A stretch of 64,000 nucleotides of DNA from Leptura quadrifasciata (GCA_963675555.1 OY776679.1:99732912-99796911); one strand, 5' to 3'. Positions 24,039 to 35,990 are shown, numbered from the stretch's first letter. Made by a program: numbers and translations. The notes: generated by a model not told the origin, from the letters alone.

Positions 24039-24103
24039 ACATTTCTAATACTCATGACCACTACGACGCTCCTCTGCACAAGACGAAGGAAGCAATAAAT
24101 TAT

Positions 24104-27100
24104 ATGAGCGAAGCGTTCCCTTTGCCTCGTATAAAAGTTCAAATTAATGAACATGCGGTCGACGCACTGATCGATTCAGGCTCGACGCGAAACGTTATCC
24201 ATCCGAGGATGTTGGATAATTTTAAAAATCTCACGACACGCCGATCATTTGCTATGGCGTGCGGAGATCGAATGGTGGACTCTCTTGGCACGACAAAATT
24301 ACAAGTAATAATTTCAGGCACCTCTTTTGAAATTGATTTTCAAGTAATCGAAAATTTAAACGAAACGATAATATTAGGATCACCATTCTTATATATGAAC
24401 AATGTCGCATATGATTATGGCAGAAAATGCCTATATGCCGGCACAGAAGAGCGTATTACCGTCTTCTGGAATCAAGCTTCTCAGAGGGAGAGACAGCAGG
24501 CAAAGCTTCCTGAAGAGCTTGTTATAAATGACAAATTTCTACGGCCGCTGTTCGAAGAATTTGTCGATCTGTTCACTGCGGAACCGACTCAAGCAACCAC
24601 AGTGACTGTGAAACACAAAATTACAGTGAAAGACACGAAACCATTTAATATCAGACCATATCCGATGTCTCCGAGTACTAAGAAAATTATGTACGACCAA
24701 ATCGAAGAGATGTTAAAAGCTGGCGTCATCGAACCTAGCACTGCCCAATATAGTTCACCACCAGTGATAATAAAACGCTCGGACAAGAAACCACGATTTT
24801 GCATCGACTATCGCCATTTGAATGAAATGACTGAAGACGAGGCTTCCGTCTTACCCAAGATACACGAAAGTATTAAAGATTTAGGCAATTCGAAGATTTT
24901 TTCTGTGTTGGATTTAAAAAGTGGATATTGGCAAATACCGCTAGATGAAGCATCAAAAGATTTTTCGACTTTTACCACTCCTGATGGGGCAGCTTACAGA
25001 TTCAATGTCATGCCTTTCGGACTCAAGACAGCTCCCTGTACCTTTCAGAAATTCATGGCAAAGGACGTTTTAACGGGTTACCTGCACCATTTCTGTAAAG
25101 TGTATTTAGATGATATAATCGTTTACAGCGTAAACGTGAAGGAGCATATGTCCCACTTGAGATTAGTCTTTGAAAGACTACGTCTGCATAATCTGAAAGT
25201 GTCACCGGAAAAGTGTGTAATAGCGACGAATGAAATCCAATATTTAGGCCATACAATTAGAACCGATACTTCCCAACCATTAGAAAAACATGTCTTACAA
25301 ATTCAAAATTATCCCGTTCCAGCTACGAAAAAGCAGCTACAAAGTTTCCTAGGGCTTTGCAACTGGGTACGAGAATATCTACCAAATGTGGCGATGATCA
25401 CGAAGCCACTAACGAAACTTCTTTCGAAGGAAAATCGTTTTCACTGGAACCATACATGCGATGAAGCGTTTAGAAAATTAAAAGAATTATTATCCGGACC
25501 GCTGGAACTCCATCGGCCGGATTTTTCACGTCAATTCATTTTGCAAACAGATGCATCACTACAAGGCCTTTCGGCCGTGTTATATCAATTAGGCGACAAC
25601 GGCGAAAAATACATAATCTCGTATGCAAGCAACACGTTATCTCCAGCAGAGAGACGTTACCACATAAACGAGCTAGAATGCTTGGCGGTGGTGAACTATA
25701 TTAAAAAGTACAAGATGTACTTAGCAGACAAACCGTTCTTGGTGAAGACGGACAACAGGGCGTTACTTTGGTTAAACAAACATAAGGACGACAAAACAAA
25801 ATTTACTCGATGGTCATTACTATTGCAAGAATATGCATTCAAAATTGAACACTGTCCAGGAAAGGAAAATTTATTAGCAGATTTTCTAAGTCGTAACCCA
25901 CAAAATCATTATGTCGAGACAGACGATGAAGAGGAAAGAATGTTCCTACCAAATTATAAGTGTCCAGAACGTATTTCTGTTTTAACGCACTCAGAAATAT
26001 ACGAAGATATCGTACAGGCTCAATTGAGTTCAAGAGATATTCAAGACAAGATCCGCCGTTGGAATGATCTATTTCAACAGGAACAACGTTCCGATGCGGA
26101 TCTTATTTTTATGCAAAATTTTCACGTCCAAGACGATGTACTTTTTAAAGATTGTGATAGAAATTTTAAATTAATAGTTCCAAAGAGGAAAATAAAGGAA
26201 TTGATTTACCATTATCATGACCGAGATGAAGCATGTCATCCAGGAAGAGACGAGACTCTCAGGAAAATAGCGAAACGCTACTATTTCAATAATATGGCCA
26301 GGATCGTCGGCAAATATATAAACGACTGTCTGATATGCCAATCAGTAAAAACACGGCAAGCTCAGCCTAACGCTCCACTTAGAAGTCATGCACCGCAGAA
26401 TGCATTCGAAACTCTGAGCATCGACGTAATTGGCCCACTGCAGAGGACCAAAGACGCCGAGAATCGATATATGATTATCGTTGAAGACGTATTTAGCAAG
26501 TGGATAGAGGCAAAGGCATACATTCAGGTCGACGGCAGAACGATAGCCAAATATATCGACGAAGAAATAGTAGCAAGATTCGGAGTCCCTCGAGTCATAA
26601 TATCAGACAACGGTGGTCATTTCAATTCCGAATGGTACATCACGTTTTGCGAAAGGAATGGTATCGAACGATACTTAATTCCAGCATATCACCAACAGTC
26701 CAACCCCGTGGAACGACGGGTGCAGGAATGCAAGAAAATTCTAAAGACTCTTTTGTTCAAAAAGCCAAACGACACTTGGGATCGCTACGTGCATCAAATG
26801 ACATACATATTAAGAAATCGTAGGAACGCCGCTACAAATCAAACACCTAGCATGGTCGTGTTAGGATATGATCCAGCCGAAAGAGGCGAATGGGATTTGT
26901 ATGCCTGGAGGCAAGAAAGAGCCAAGCAACAAACGCTTCCACGATACGAGCGAATCAAGGAAGCCCGTCAGGCCCAACAAAAATATAAACAGAAATATGC
27001 GCCGAAAGAGGCCGTCACTCCGATCGTCTACAAAGTAGGAGACAGAGTCATGAGTAAGAGAAAAAAGAAGGTACATACCTTCACGCCGTCTTGGTCAGGC

Positions 27101-27412
27101 CCAACCAGAATTCTGAAGAAGTTTTCAGACGAAGTGTATCTCGTGCAAAAGGGAAATGCAACGACAAGAGTTCATGTCGATGATTTGAGACCAGCCCCGC
27201 CAGAGGAGCACAACTTGGAAATCGAATCTTCCGATGAAGAAAATGCTAGTCCAGGCGGAACATCACTCGATGGAAATGATTCCCCGTTCTCAGACGATTC
27301 CACAGAACCTCTACCGCCGGAGCAAACGGTTGTACAAATCCATGCACCGCCACGAGATGCTTCCACTTCTGATTCAGAGTCCAGTTCTGGAGATTCAATC
27401 ATCTTTTTATAA
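24104..27412 (+). CDS. pol: Pol polyprotein: protease, RT, RNase H, integrase
   Basis: 1102 codons from the first ATG. The frame is also open upstream to gag's end, so expression by -1 frameshift or reinitiation is likely. Domains in order: aspartic protease (LIDSGS, residue ~23; IILGSPF), RT (RFCIDYRHLNEM ~227; SVLDLKSGYWQIPL; YLDDIIVY ~334), RNase H (QTDAS ~482; NELECLAVV) and integrase. Integrase has an HHCC zinc finger (HDRDEACH...CLICQ ~705-745) and catalytic SIDVIGPL, ISDNGGHF and NPVERR (34 residues between the last D and E). A GPTRILKKF stretch near the end resembles the GPY/F module. The acidic serine-rich tail is unassigned. All catalytic residues are present with no break. Confidence 0.95.
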   Translation: MSEAFPLPRIKVQINEHAVDALIDSGSTRNVIHPRMLDNFKNLTTRRSFAMACGDRMVDSLGTTKLQVIISGTSFEIDFQVIENLNETIILGSPFLYMNNVAYDYGRKCLYAGTEERITVFWNQASQRERQQAKLPEELVINDKFLRPLFEEFVDLFTAEPTQATTVTVKHKITVKDTKPFNIRPYPMSPSTKKIMYDQIEEMLKAGVIEPSTAQYSSPPVIIKRSDKKPRFCIDYRHLNEMTEDEASVLPKIHESIKDLGNSKIFSVLDLKSGYWQIPLDEASKDFSTFTTPDGAAYRFNVMPFGLKTAPCTFQKFMAKDVLTGYLHHFCKVYLDDIIVYSVNVKEHMSHLRLVFERLRLHNLKVSPEKCVIATNEIQYLGHTIRTDTSQPLEKHVLQIQNYPVPATKKQLQSFLGLCNWVREYLPNVAMITKPLTKLLSKENRFHWNHTCDEAFRKLKELLSGPLELHRPDFSRQFILQTDASLQGLSAVLYQLGDNGEKYIISYASNTLSPAERRYHINELECLAVVNYIKKYKMYLADKPFLVKTDNRALLWLNKHKDDKTKFTRWSLLLQEYAFKIEHCPGKENLLADFLSRNPQNHYVETDDEEERMFLPNYKCPERISVLTHSEIYEDIVQAQLSSRDIQDKIRRWNDLFQQEQRSDADLIFMQNFHVQDDVLFKDCDRNFKLIVPKRKIKELIYHYHDRDEACHPGRDETLRKIAKRYYFNNMARIVGKYINDCLICQSVKTRQAQPNAPLRSHAPQNAFETLSIDVIGPLQRTKDAENRYMIIVEDVFSKWIEAKAYIQVDGRTIAKYIDEEIVARFGVPRVIISDNGGHFNSEWYITFCERNGIERYLIPAYHQQSNPVERRVQECKKILKTLLFKKPNDTWDRYVHQMTYILRNRRNAATNQTPSMVVLGYDPAERGEWDLYAWRQERAKQQTLPRYERIKEARQAQQKYKQKYAPKEAVTPIVYKVGDRVMSKRKKKVHTFTPSWSGPTRILKKFSDEVYLVQKGNATTRVHVDDLRPAPPEEHNLEIESSDEENASPGGTSLDGNDSPFSDDSTEPLPPEQTVVQIHAPPRDASTSDSESSSGDSIIFL

Positions 27413-28460
27413 CATTTTTCAACCTAGGCTAAGTTTTAACTTAGTGCTAGGTTTATTTTATATCAAAATTTCCATACCAACTTCTTGTCGTGTCAGGCAA
27501 AAGTTGGTATTTTTTATGCATTTTTTTACAAGTTATTTTCATTGGGGATATTGTATCGTCCATACAAATCTTCCAAATTCACTGCAGCAACTCTGACCGT
27601 GTCCGGCAGAGTTGGTATTTTTTATATAATTTTTCTAAGTCCTCAAATGTTATTAAACATTCATCTGTAAGCAGAGTCCGACCCAAAGGGTCTAAACAAA
27701 TGTTCCATTGGCACGGCATGGAAAGACGACAACTCTGACGCAGAGCGCGATTCAGACGAGTCTAGCAACTCAAGGGCGAGATGCCGCCACGTCTGCTGGA
27801 GGGGCAGATGCAACGATCCGACGGATGCAGATTCTGTCGCAGATTTCTCCCAAGAAGAGAATTTTTAACTACTCGTAAACCATTTCAACCAATATAAGTC
27901 AACAAAATTCAATGTTCCATTCTCAAAGACGACGATATGTTATCGGTCGCAGATCCCCAGACGGGATGTAAACAAACATTTTACTAAAATTTTGTTTTAT
28001 TGTTTCATATAAACCGAGCAGAACCAATGTATAGCTGGAGCAAGCAGTCCGAGGACCACCTAAGCTGTTCCAGAAGGCAGTTCGACACCGAAGGTGATCG
28101 ACGAGGCATAGACACGAGGAGGAGCAGACGCAAGCCCGCATTAGTGGAAGAACACTAAGAAAGATAAGTGCGTCGAAAGTGTTTGTGTTGTGTCATCGAG
28201 AATCTGAGGATTTTCGATTTTTTTTTTTTTTTTTTTCTTTTTTTATGCCATTTTTGAAACACAATGTTCAATAATTCAATCGAATGCTATGCATCGATAT
28301 ATGTTCAAGTTTATCACCATTTTTTAGATTTGCATCTATGTTTTGTTCAGATAGGCCGGTCTGAACGATAACCGAATACAACACATGGGAGACTACATCC
28401 AATGATCCATTTTATTTTCAATCAAACAATTTACCAAACGTTACACAAAAAGATTCACGG
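27413..28460 (+). other. Non-coding tail of the Ty3 element
   Basis: No env frame. Two related blocks (27488-27520 and 27599-27628) each contain a gtgtc-ggca word followed by gttggtattttttat. A T-run lies at 28219-28240. Function unknown; may hold RNA packaging or export signals. Confidence 0.6.
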
Positions 28461-28472
28461 AAAGGAGGGGAG
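28461..28472 (+). other. Polypurine tract
   Basis: aaaggaggggag immediately before the 3' LTR; primes plus-strand synthesis. Confidence 0.9.
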
Positions 28473-29748
28473 TGTTAAAGAACGCTATAACCCCGATATA
28501 CTTTTCGACGTTGTAACAAAATCCGACTTAGGAAATATTTCGCAAGAAAAGCGTGTTTCACGTAAAAACGCCGTGGAGGAGGTTTTTAATTCTTGGAAAT
28601 ATATTTTTGCTCTTCGGAGCGTTTTTTATGCCAAATTTTCGCTAACTCTTCGAGGAGCGTTAATTTGGTAAGTGTAGTAAATGTCGCTGCACAGGGACGT
28701 AATGTCGCCCCGACCACCCAATTTTGGAAAGTATTCTAAAATTGGACTTGAACTTCCAAATTTCCAAGATTAAAAACCCTTTTACGAATCCACGTTGTCA
28801 AGCACTGCAACTCTTACGAAGTGTTGAATATGAGGACAAGTTAGTCCAACGACTATTCAAAGTATATCGGAAGTTATAGCGAAAATAGCCCTTAGCGACA
28901 TGGGACCCCCATCATTTCCTAGCAGTCAGATTTGACGGGGAAATGATGCGTTTTGACGGGGTTTGCCCTAAACCGGTTCCTCAGTGATTCGGAGTCAAAA
29001 AAGTATCTATACCATGTACTCACACGTGCATGGGATTTGCCTTGCCTGAACGTAAAATTTGTTATTGCATAATACAAACGAAGTAGATACGCTTCAAGCA
29101 ATTTTAAGCTCCGAGGAGTGACCAAAATTTATGTGAATTAATAAATACGTTTATAAAGACAGGCAAGCATAAGCCCACCAAAATTTCAGTTACATGAACT
29201 GTTCCTTGAATCTTTTTGTGCATCGTTAGCTTTTCAAACTGCATATTGGATGGTAGTTGGTACCGTATGAATCGTCCCGTTCCTCACCATGTGTTGTACA
29301 CGGGTCAGACCATTGTTTGTTAACATTTTCACTGAAGAAGTTGTGTAAAAACATAAATTTTTTAAAGATTTAATATACATTTTTTGAACTTTATATTGTC
29401 TTTTACTTGTGTTTTCTAACAAAAATTCCCTTTCAGATTTAATTTTAAGAGAGTGTTAAACAGACAGTGTTAGATTTATAGTGTTACGACGTCTTCCAAT
29501 TGATACCATCAGAGCCGCAGTTAAGCATAAACGACAGTAAGTATGATTTATTCATTAATCTCCGTCTGAAACAGTCACTTTGAACCCAAAAAAATTTTGT
29601 GAACGAAATATTTTTATTTTAGTATTTAGAAAAGGTTGAGGAAAAAGAAAATTAATTTTTTCTTTTTCCTATTTTTTTTAATTTTTCTAAGTTTTTCGAG
29701 CAGAAAACACGTCCTTCAGACTTCCATCAAAAGCATGGATCGTTCACA
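28473..29748 (+). repeat. 3' LTR of the Ty3 element
   Basis: 1276 bp TGTTAAAG...TTCACA, same length as the 5' LTR and identical wherever compared. Confidence 0.93.
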
Positions 29749-30030
29749 TTATAAGTGGCCGCTCCCGGGATTCTAGTTTTACCTCTTTTGTACTGAACAA
29801 TGGACAAAAAATTTAGAGGGATCGTGCGAGATTACATTTTCGACGACTGAAACATAATCTTTAACAAGCAGATTCAATTTGTTGTTTTATGGTGGGGCCC
29901 TGAGTCGCCTAAACTGATTCCGGTAATAATCTGTTTTGTATTTTTTTAAATTTTTGTGAGCCAGTTCTTTGCAGCGAATGTTATTTTTAATTTCAGCATT
30001 ATACCAAGATGGGAAAGTACGGCTGAACTT
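29749..30030 (-). mobile_element. Jockey-like LINE, upstream half (linker)
   Basis: Minus strand, a PSWYNAEIKNNI stretch (about 30010), then CKELAHKNLKKYKTDYYRNQF, and near 29850 YVSVVENVISHDPSKFF. These are the conserved linker blocks between endonuclease and RT. They continue directly, after removal of the Ty3 element, into the linker at 21484. Confidence 0.8.
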
Positions 30031-30119
30031 TTAATACACAATCTTCAAATATACTGTTTAAACGCATTCAAAAAGCTACATTTACGAGATGTTTCTTAAG
30101 GTATAAGTAAGTTGACTAG

Positions 30120-31020
30120 CAGAACAATTTAAAAAAATCAATATTATATTGAATGTGGTTATAAGCACGGCACATAGAAGTGAAGTGAAGAAAACAGGTG
30201 CTGATTAGTACCAGGCACTCTATAAGTAAACGTAAGTCAATTTCTAGCAGAAAATCTTGGCACATGAAACTATACCTGAGAAATGAAATGTCATCTATCT
30301 AACCATGTCATATTTTGTAAAGATAAGGCACCTGACAATTTCTCCACCTCATTTCCATGCTAATGAGGCCCAATAAACTAAGCACTTCATAGCATGACAC
30401 GTCTCTGCCGGGATACAAATCAAATTCAGTATAATATATATCTACAAAATGGATTGGATCTGAGCATTGTAATATGGAGTCAATGCAATATAAGCATACT
30501 CTAGTTTACTACGCACAATACATAAGCATAATATAATGTTTTCAGAGTTTTAATGTTATGAAAGTCCTTGGTGCTCCTTAGTACAAAACCCAATATCTTC
30601 ATCGCCTGGCTAGAAACCAGTTCTATGTGAGGAATAAAAGATAACTTTTGGTCAAATATAACACCCAACTTCTTAACTACGGTTACTCTGGTTACGCTTT
30701 GGTCATTTATTTGATAGTCAAAGTCAAACTCGGTAAAGGTTAATTTGTGAGTAAAAGTCATTGCTGTACACGATCCTATATTGATTTTAGAATTATTGTT
30801 AGTACACCACTTCATTAAGATCGTTCCTTCCTTGGGTGGCACCACATGTTACTGCATAGGGTAATGCGCTTTGTCCCATGCAGTCGACATATTGCATCCT
30901 ATCAATTAAATAAGAGTTAAAAAACGTTATTAGCTTATCCGAGACACTGTAACCATACAACCATAAGGTAGGGTGATCCAATGACGATGATTTATCAATA
31001 GTTACTACCCAAATTAGATA
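30120..31020 (-). pseudogene. LINE ORF2 fragment lacking the catalytic RT block
   Basis: Minus strand. LDHPTLWLYGYSVSDKLITFF (about 30985) and YAVTCGATQG (about 30850) are followed at once by WCTNNNSKINIGSC (about 30805). The ~100 codons that normally carry the F/YADD box are missing. It then continues with DYQINDQSVTRVTVVKKLGV (about 30720) into IFDQKLSFIPHI, LGFVLRSTKDFHNIKTLKTL (30590), and a decayed C-terminal block to about 30120. Different LINE copy from 19250-21509. Confidence 0.78.
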
Positions 31021-31146
31021 ATAAAAGCTCCCTTATAGGAAGAATTGATAATTGTTTTAGGGCCTGCAAACGTTATTTTTGACATAAAAATTGAAATATG
31101 TCACAAACGGAGAGACTTATAGGTATAAGAAAAATGTAATAATATA

Positions 31147-32080
31147 CAGGCTGTCCATTTTATCAGGGCACTCGAGAATATCTCACTTAATATCGGTCGC
31201 ACAAAAAAAAAATACAAAATGGTTTAAAGACATTGAAATCCATGGCCTACTTTAAGAATTACGGTGGGAAATATCGAAAATGCGGAAAACGTCAAAGTCA
31301 AATATCTCCGTTATTTGAAGAGATACGAGAAAAATTCTAAGGCAAAAATTTTTTGCAAAACAGAGTGTTTCAACGAGGTTTTATCTATTTTTTTTCAAAA
31401 CCGCTGTATTTTGAGATTTACTCCTCAGGCTGTTAAAAAAATATTTTGAAACGGGCGGGAAATGGCGCCATTAAATAGAGTATTTTCCTCCCTTTTCAAC
31501 GATATATCATATGCCATATTTATTCATTGGTACTACGTTAGTAATTATAAACACATTTTTTTTAAAACCAATAATTTTTTTTTTAACAAGCATTATACTT
31601 GCCGTGGATTAAATAAAACGATAAAATAATTAAATAAGTTGTTCAAATCTTTGCCATAATAAAACATTAACACGATTAAGAAGAATAAAGTAAATTCGGG
31701 TAACAAAAACAAAATAATAATCAAGAAATCAACATGGAGCAATTATGAAAAAAGTATTCGCAGTTATGCCAATGTATAGAGGTCCTCCATAAAAGCGTCA
31801 CTCCTTGCTCAGAAAGTTAAAATGTCTTTACCAATTAATTTAAGTATAATATCCATTTGTTTGTATTTCATGATTTCACTATTATTTCAACTATTTTAAA
31901 ATAGTTGGCTATGAACAAACTTGACAATTTAATTTTTTGACACATCATCTCAGTTAATACTTAAATTCTCACTCAATCACACTCGTTTAAGAATTTAGAA
32001 TTTTCAAAAATGATTTTCACTCGCATTGATCGTTATAATATGTTCGTTACATATTTCCAATGCAATTTTAACTCTGGATT
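31147..32080 (+). repeat. Left inverted arm of the fold-back mariner element
   Basis: 934 bp, ending at aactctggatt. Contains non-coding leader and, from ATG 32010, the N-terminal transposase codons (MIFTRIDRYNMFVTYFQCNF). Confidence 0.85.
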
Positions 32081-32806
32081 AGCTCAAGTAGAATATAGGA
32101 ACAGATTTCCACAAGCACTACAGCCGAATAAAAAACTCTGTTCAGAAAATTAGCTACACAAATGAAAAATAATGGTTCATTTTTAAAGAACAAGACAAGG
32201 TTGAACAGTGTTACTGATAATGTAAATAAGGTAAACCGAAAACAAGTGCTAGAAAAATTTTAAAGAAAAATGGTTACCGGTGTTATAAAACTAAGAAAGT
32301 TCACAATTTACAAGCGGGGGAGAAACCAAGGAGAACGACTTCTTGTAGATGGCTGTTGGAAAAGAAGCGTGCAGATCCATTAATATGTAGTAAAATACTT
32401 TGGTCCGACGAGGCAAATTTTTCCAATAAAGGATTTTTTAATCGCAATATTCATTACAAATGGACTTCTGAAAATACACACTAGCATAGACCGATTGGGT
32501 TTCAAAATCGTTTTTCGATAAATGTGTGGATTGGATAGGTATTTTAGGCACCAATTTAATGGGTCCTTATTTTTATGATGGTCACTTCAATGGTCAAAGG
32601 TACCTAAACTTTTTGAGAAATGAATTTAATGAATTCTTAGATGACCTACTTTTAGAGAATCGGCACAACTTTCAATATTTTCAACAAGCTGGAGCTCTTC
32701 CCTACAATTCTTAGATTTGCCTAGATTATTTAAACGAAATTTTGCCCCATTGGATAGGTACCAATGGATTTATTCGATGGCCCCCTCGTTCTCCAGATAT
32801 AACCCC
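32010..32806 (+). pseudogene. Decayed Tc1/mariner-superfamily transposase
   Basis: Plus strand. Begins in the left arm with MIFTRIDRYNMFVTY, AQVEYRNRFPQALQPNKKL, then frameshifts. SDEANFSNKGFFNRNIHYKW at about 32405 is the first catalytic region. GILGTNLMGPYFYDGHFNGQ (32532) continues to FNEFLDDLLLENRHNFQYFQ (about 32630), and the frame stops at 32712. HWIGTNGFIRWPPRSPDITP (about 32750) is the last block before the right arm begins. Its C-terminus is absent, replaced by the inverted 5' end. Not functional. Confidence 0.8.
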
Positions 32807-33745
32807 AACCCAGAGTTAAAATTGCATTGGCAATATGTAACGAACATATCATAGCGATCAATGTGAGTGAAAATCATTTTTGAAAATTCTAAATTCTTAA
32901 ACGAGTGTGATTGAGTGAGAGTTTAAGTATTAACATGTGTCAAAAAATTAAATTGTCAAGTTTGTTCATAGCCAACTATTTTAAAATAATTGAAATAATA
33001 GTGAAATCATGAAATACAAACAAATGGATATACTTAAATTAATTGGTAAAGACATTTTAACTTTCTGAGCAAGGAGTGGTGCTTTTATGGAGGACCTCTA
33101 TACATTGGCATAACTGCGAATACTCTTTCCATAATTGCTCCATGTTGCTTTCTTGATTATTATTTTGTTTTTGTTACCTGAATTTACTTTATTCTTCTTA
33201 ATTGTGTTAATGTTTTATTATAGCAAAGATTTGAACAGCTTATTGAATTACTTTATTGTTTTATTTAACCATACTTCTCCACGGCAAGTATAATGCTTGT
33301 TAAAAAAAATGTTATTGGTTTTAAAAAAAATTTCTTATTATTACTAACGTAGAACCAATGAATAAATATGGCATGTGATATATCTTTGAAAAAGGAGGAA
33401 AATACTCTATTTAATGGTGCCATTTCGCGGTCGTTTCAAAATAATTTCTTTAACAGCCTGAAGAGTAAATCTCAAAATACAGCGGTTTTGAAAAAAAATT
33501 AGATAAAACCTCGTTGAAACACTGTTTTGCAAATTTTACCTTAGAATTTTTCTCGTATCTCTTCAAATAACTAATATTTTCGATATTTTCCGCCATAACT
33601 CTTAAAGTAGGCAATGGATTTCAAATGTCTTTAAACCATTTTGTAGGTTATATAAATCGGCATAATTTTCGTAAAAATATTTTTTTTTTGTACGACCGAT
33701 ATTAAGTGAGATATTCTTGAGGGCCCTGATAAAATGGACAGCCTG
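32807..33745 (-). repeat. Right inverted arm of the fold-back mariner element
   Basis: 939 bp inverted copy of 31147-32080, joined to the transposase after the SPDITP block. Confidence 0.85.
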
Positions 33746-33747
33746 TA

Positions 33748-33843
33748 TAGAGTGTCCTATTTAAAATAAGCAAATTTTCAAAATGCTTTAATGTCTACTT
33801 TTCGAGATATCGATCGACGCAATTCATCGTGGGACACCCTATA
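33748..33843. mobile_element. ~96 bp MITE
   Basis: tatagagtgtcctattt and cgtgggacaccctata form short inverted ends, next to TA. The middle contains atatcgatcgacgcaattc, like the 3' part of module B, so it is a shorter relative. Confidence 0.65.
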
Positions 33844-34657
33844 TAGCATGTTCAGATGAAAGAACATCGGCATAAAGGTAAGAATCAGGGAATTTCTTAT
33901 CAGTTTTGTTTGAGTTATTCCTAAATAATGCATTTCTCTAGTTTTCTTTATTTTTATATTATGCTTTTAAGTTGGCTTGTATCTTCATATTTGTAGTTTA
34001 TTAGTTCTATTGTTTCCCATCCTGCAGTTAGTACTTGTACTATTGGACGGCGTATTTATAAAATGAAATAAAAATAAAATAAAATGCGCTGGCTTGTGTT
34101 TCAGTTACGAAGAGTTCTTCTAAATTGTAAAATACCATTCGTGCAATTTTACCTTCGTCGACTTTGACAAGCCTTTCATACACTCTTATACGTAAACAAA
34201 ACATAACCATTAACAGTGATGAATTTCTGGCCCAATGTTTTCTGTACCGTAACTTAAAAAAAAAGAGAAGTTAAATATGACAATTGCTTTCACTTTACCA
34301 CAAAATTAAATAAGTTTGTGGTTCCAAATAAATATTTCTAATGAATTTCTAAAAGTTGCTAGAATCTAATTTTGTTTTTTGATATTGAAGTAATTAATAA
34401 CTTTAATAATAATATTGAAATATTTTTCAGATTGGAGCAAAAAATTATAAATGTTACTGCTTCCGGAATAACATTTAACTTGGCATTTGAAGACTCATTG
34501 TCCTTATAATTAAGTTTTTTAACTATTGTGTAGGGTGTCTCTGGCAGGTCTCTATAAAAAGCTGCCATATATCCCCGAGACCAAAATAAAGTTATTTAAC
34601 CAAGTTTACGTCTATCTAAAAGTGCATCGTCGAACAATAAATAACAACATTTACCTT
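33844..34657. other. Spacer with a probable LINE 3' end
   Basis: ggacggcgtatttataaaat followed by gaaataaaaataaaataaaa (34045-34084) looks like the 3' end and A-rich tail of a LINE; no coding part remains. The rest is unassigned. Confidence 0.4.
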
Positions 34658-34659
34658 TT

Positions 34660-34915
34660 AACTAATGCCAAAATAAATTTTAGTGGTCCTTGATCCTCGT
34701 ATACATACTAAATCCCAATTAGGGTGGGGGTAGCAATGGGGGTGGTAAAAGGGGTGGCTAACAACAACAAAAATTTTTGAGACGTTTCGTTCTTGTATAT
34801 ACACTAAATCACATTTTATTTTTTTACTCATTTTCATAATAGTGTGGGGGTGGTATTGGGGTTGATAGTGGGGGCGGCTGATGATAAAAACAAATTTTGA
34901 GACTTTAACTTTTTG
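34660..34915. repeat. Diverged tandem pair, ~125 bp
   Basis: Two consecutive blocks each contain a cgtatacatactaaat-like word, gggtgggggta/gtgtgggggtg, ggggtggtaaaaggggtggc-like G-runs, and aaatttttgagac. Roughly 70% similar by eye. Confidence 0.55.
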
Positions 34916-35744
34916 TAGTGCCCTTAATTGCAATTTTATGGACTCTTACCCGCTTGCTTTGCCTATTTACCCTTATTTACCCCCGAACCCCTCAACGGAA
35001 TTAGATCAAAATATAATCTAATTCCATATCTCGTTATAATACATAAGTGTACCAAATTTCAAGTTAATATCATAAACGGTTCCACAGTGAATATGCGCAC
35101 AAAAAAGTTATAGCCAGGCCGACAGACAGACAGAATTTTTTTTTTCGCTCAAATTTAAAATCTCGACCCTAGCCCATTTCGACAAAAAATATAATATTTT
35201 TTTTGCGTTACTATCCTTCCACTAGATGTAGAAAAAAAATATGACGTTTAGTAACATTGCAGTAATAACCTATGGAATTTTATTAAATTTCTGATAGCAG
35301 TGAACTTATGACCATATATTCGACCAATTCTGGTATATCGTAACCTTCATCCAGTAAGCAATCTTCTCAGGTAAAAAACACCAAAGCCAATGAACCATAA
35401 AATATCCCGAAGTCAAGTAAACTTCTTATGTATAGCTCAATGCAATTGAATTAGAATATTGCGTTTGTTTAAAGAAGCTACACCTGTTGATACATGGTTG
35501 GTACAACATGTTATTCAATAAGTAGTTATAACAATAATTTTATACAGAGTGCTGAAAAAAGTATTGATCATTGGTATTAAACAGGTTAAAAAAAATTTGA
35601 TGAAGTCTTATTCGTTGCTTTAAAATAACCACGACGCTACATCTTTAGTTTCAATACAGCACATGAATTCTCAAATAAAGAGAACTTATGTTACTTTTTT
35701 CTTGTTTTATTGTGTCATAATATTTATATTATTGTATATATGTA
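34916..35744. other. Spacer with repeat-like end
   Basis: aggccgacagacagacagaa (35116) resembles the end of a common insect repeat. No gene supported. Confidence 0.35.
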
Positions 35745-35990
35745 TGTTCTGAGAAGATTTCCCGGTCATTGGTATGAAAAATACTTCGTTCTCGGATTAA
35801 TCCGCGAGATTGATTATTTAATGCCTCGACGTTCCAGCTCCTTCTTTGGAACCATTTTTAAGAGAAAAATGGTGAAGAAAATGGGTAAAAGAAAAATATG
35901 TTGGAAGGAAAAACTATCAGGATAGGTGTGAGTTTCTAGGACTGGTTCGATTCCGGGGCCTGACTCTGCATACTCCTTAGAGAGTTCTCT
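35745..35990 (+). repeat. Diverged single copy of the 38.6 kb palindrome unit
   Basis: Contains tatgaaaaatacttcgttct, tgcctcgacgttccagctcc, ggaaccatttttaagagaaa and actggttcgattccggggcc in the same order as 38589-38769, with ~75% identity by eye. Probably a remnant Penelope-type terminal repeat. Confidence 0.6.

Larger units (their letters stand above)
21514..29748 (+). mobile_element. Complete Ty3-type LTR retrotransposon
   Basis: 8235 bp: 5' LTR, tRNA-Lys primer site, gag, pol (protease, RT, RNase H, integrase), a ~1 kb non-coding tail, polypurine tract and 3' LTR, with a 4 bp target duplication. The LTRs look identical over 1276 bp, gag and pol are open, and no env is present, so the insertion is recent and possibly active. 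Long LTRs with a Lys primer site recall the Osvaldo/Ulysses group; that placement is inference. It sits inside a minus-strand LINE. Confidence 0.95.
31147..33745. mobile_element. Mariner-like element with ~935 bp terminal inverted repeats
   Basis: caggctgtccattttatcag at the left and its reverse complement at the right, each flanked by TA, the Tc1/mariner target. The arms, 31147-32080 and 32807-33745, are inverted copies with scattered mismatches and small indels. A decayed transposase (32081-32806) lies between. Each arm includes the transposase N-terminal codons, so one arm seems to be an inverted copy of the 5' half that replaced the 3' end, a fold-back arrangement. Confidence 0.88.
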
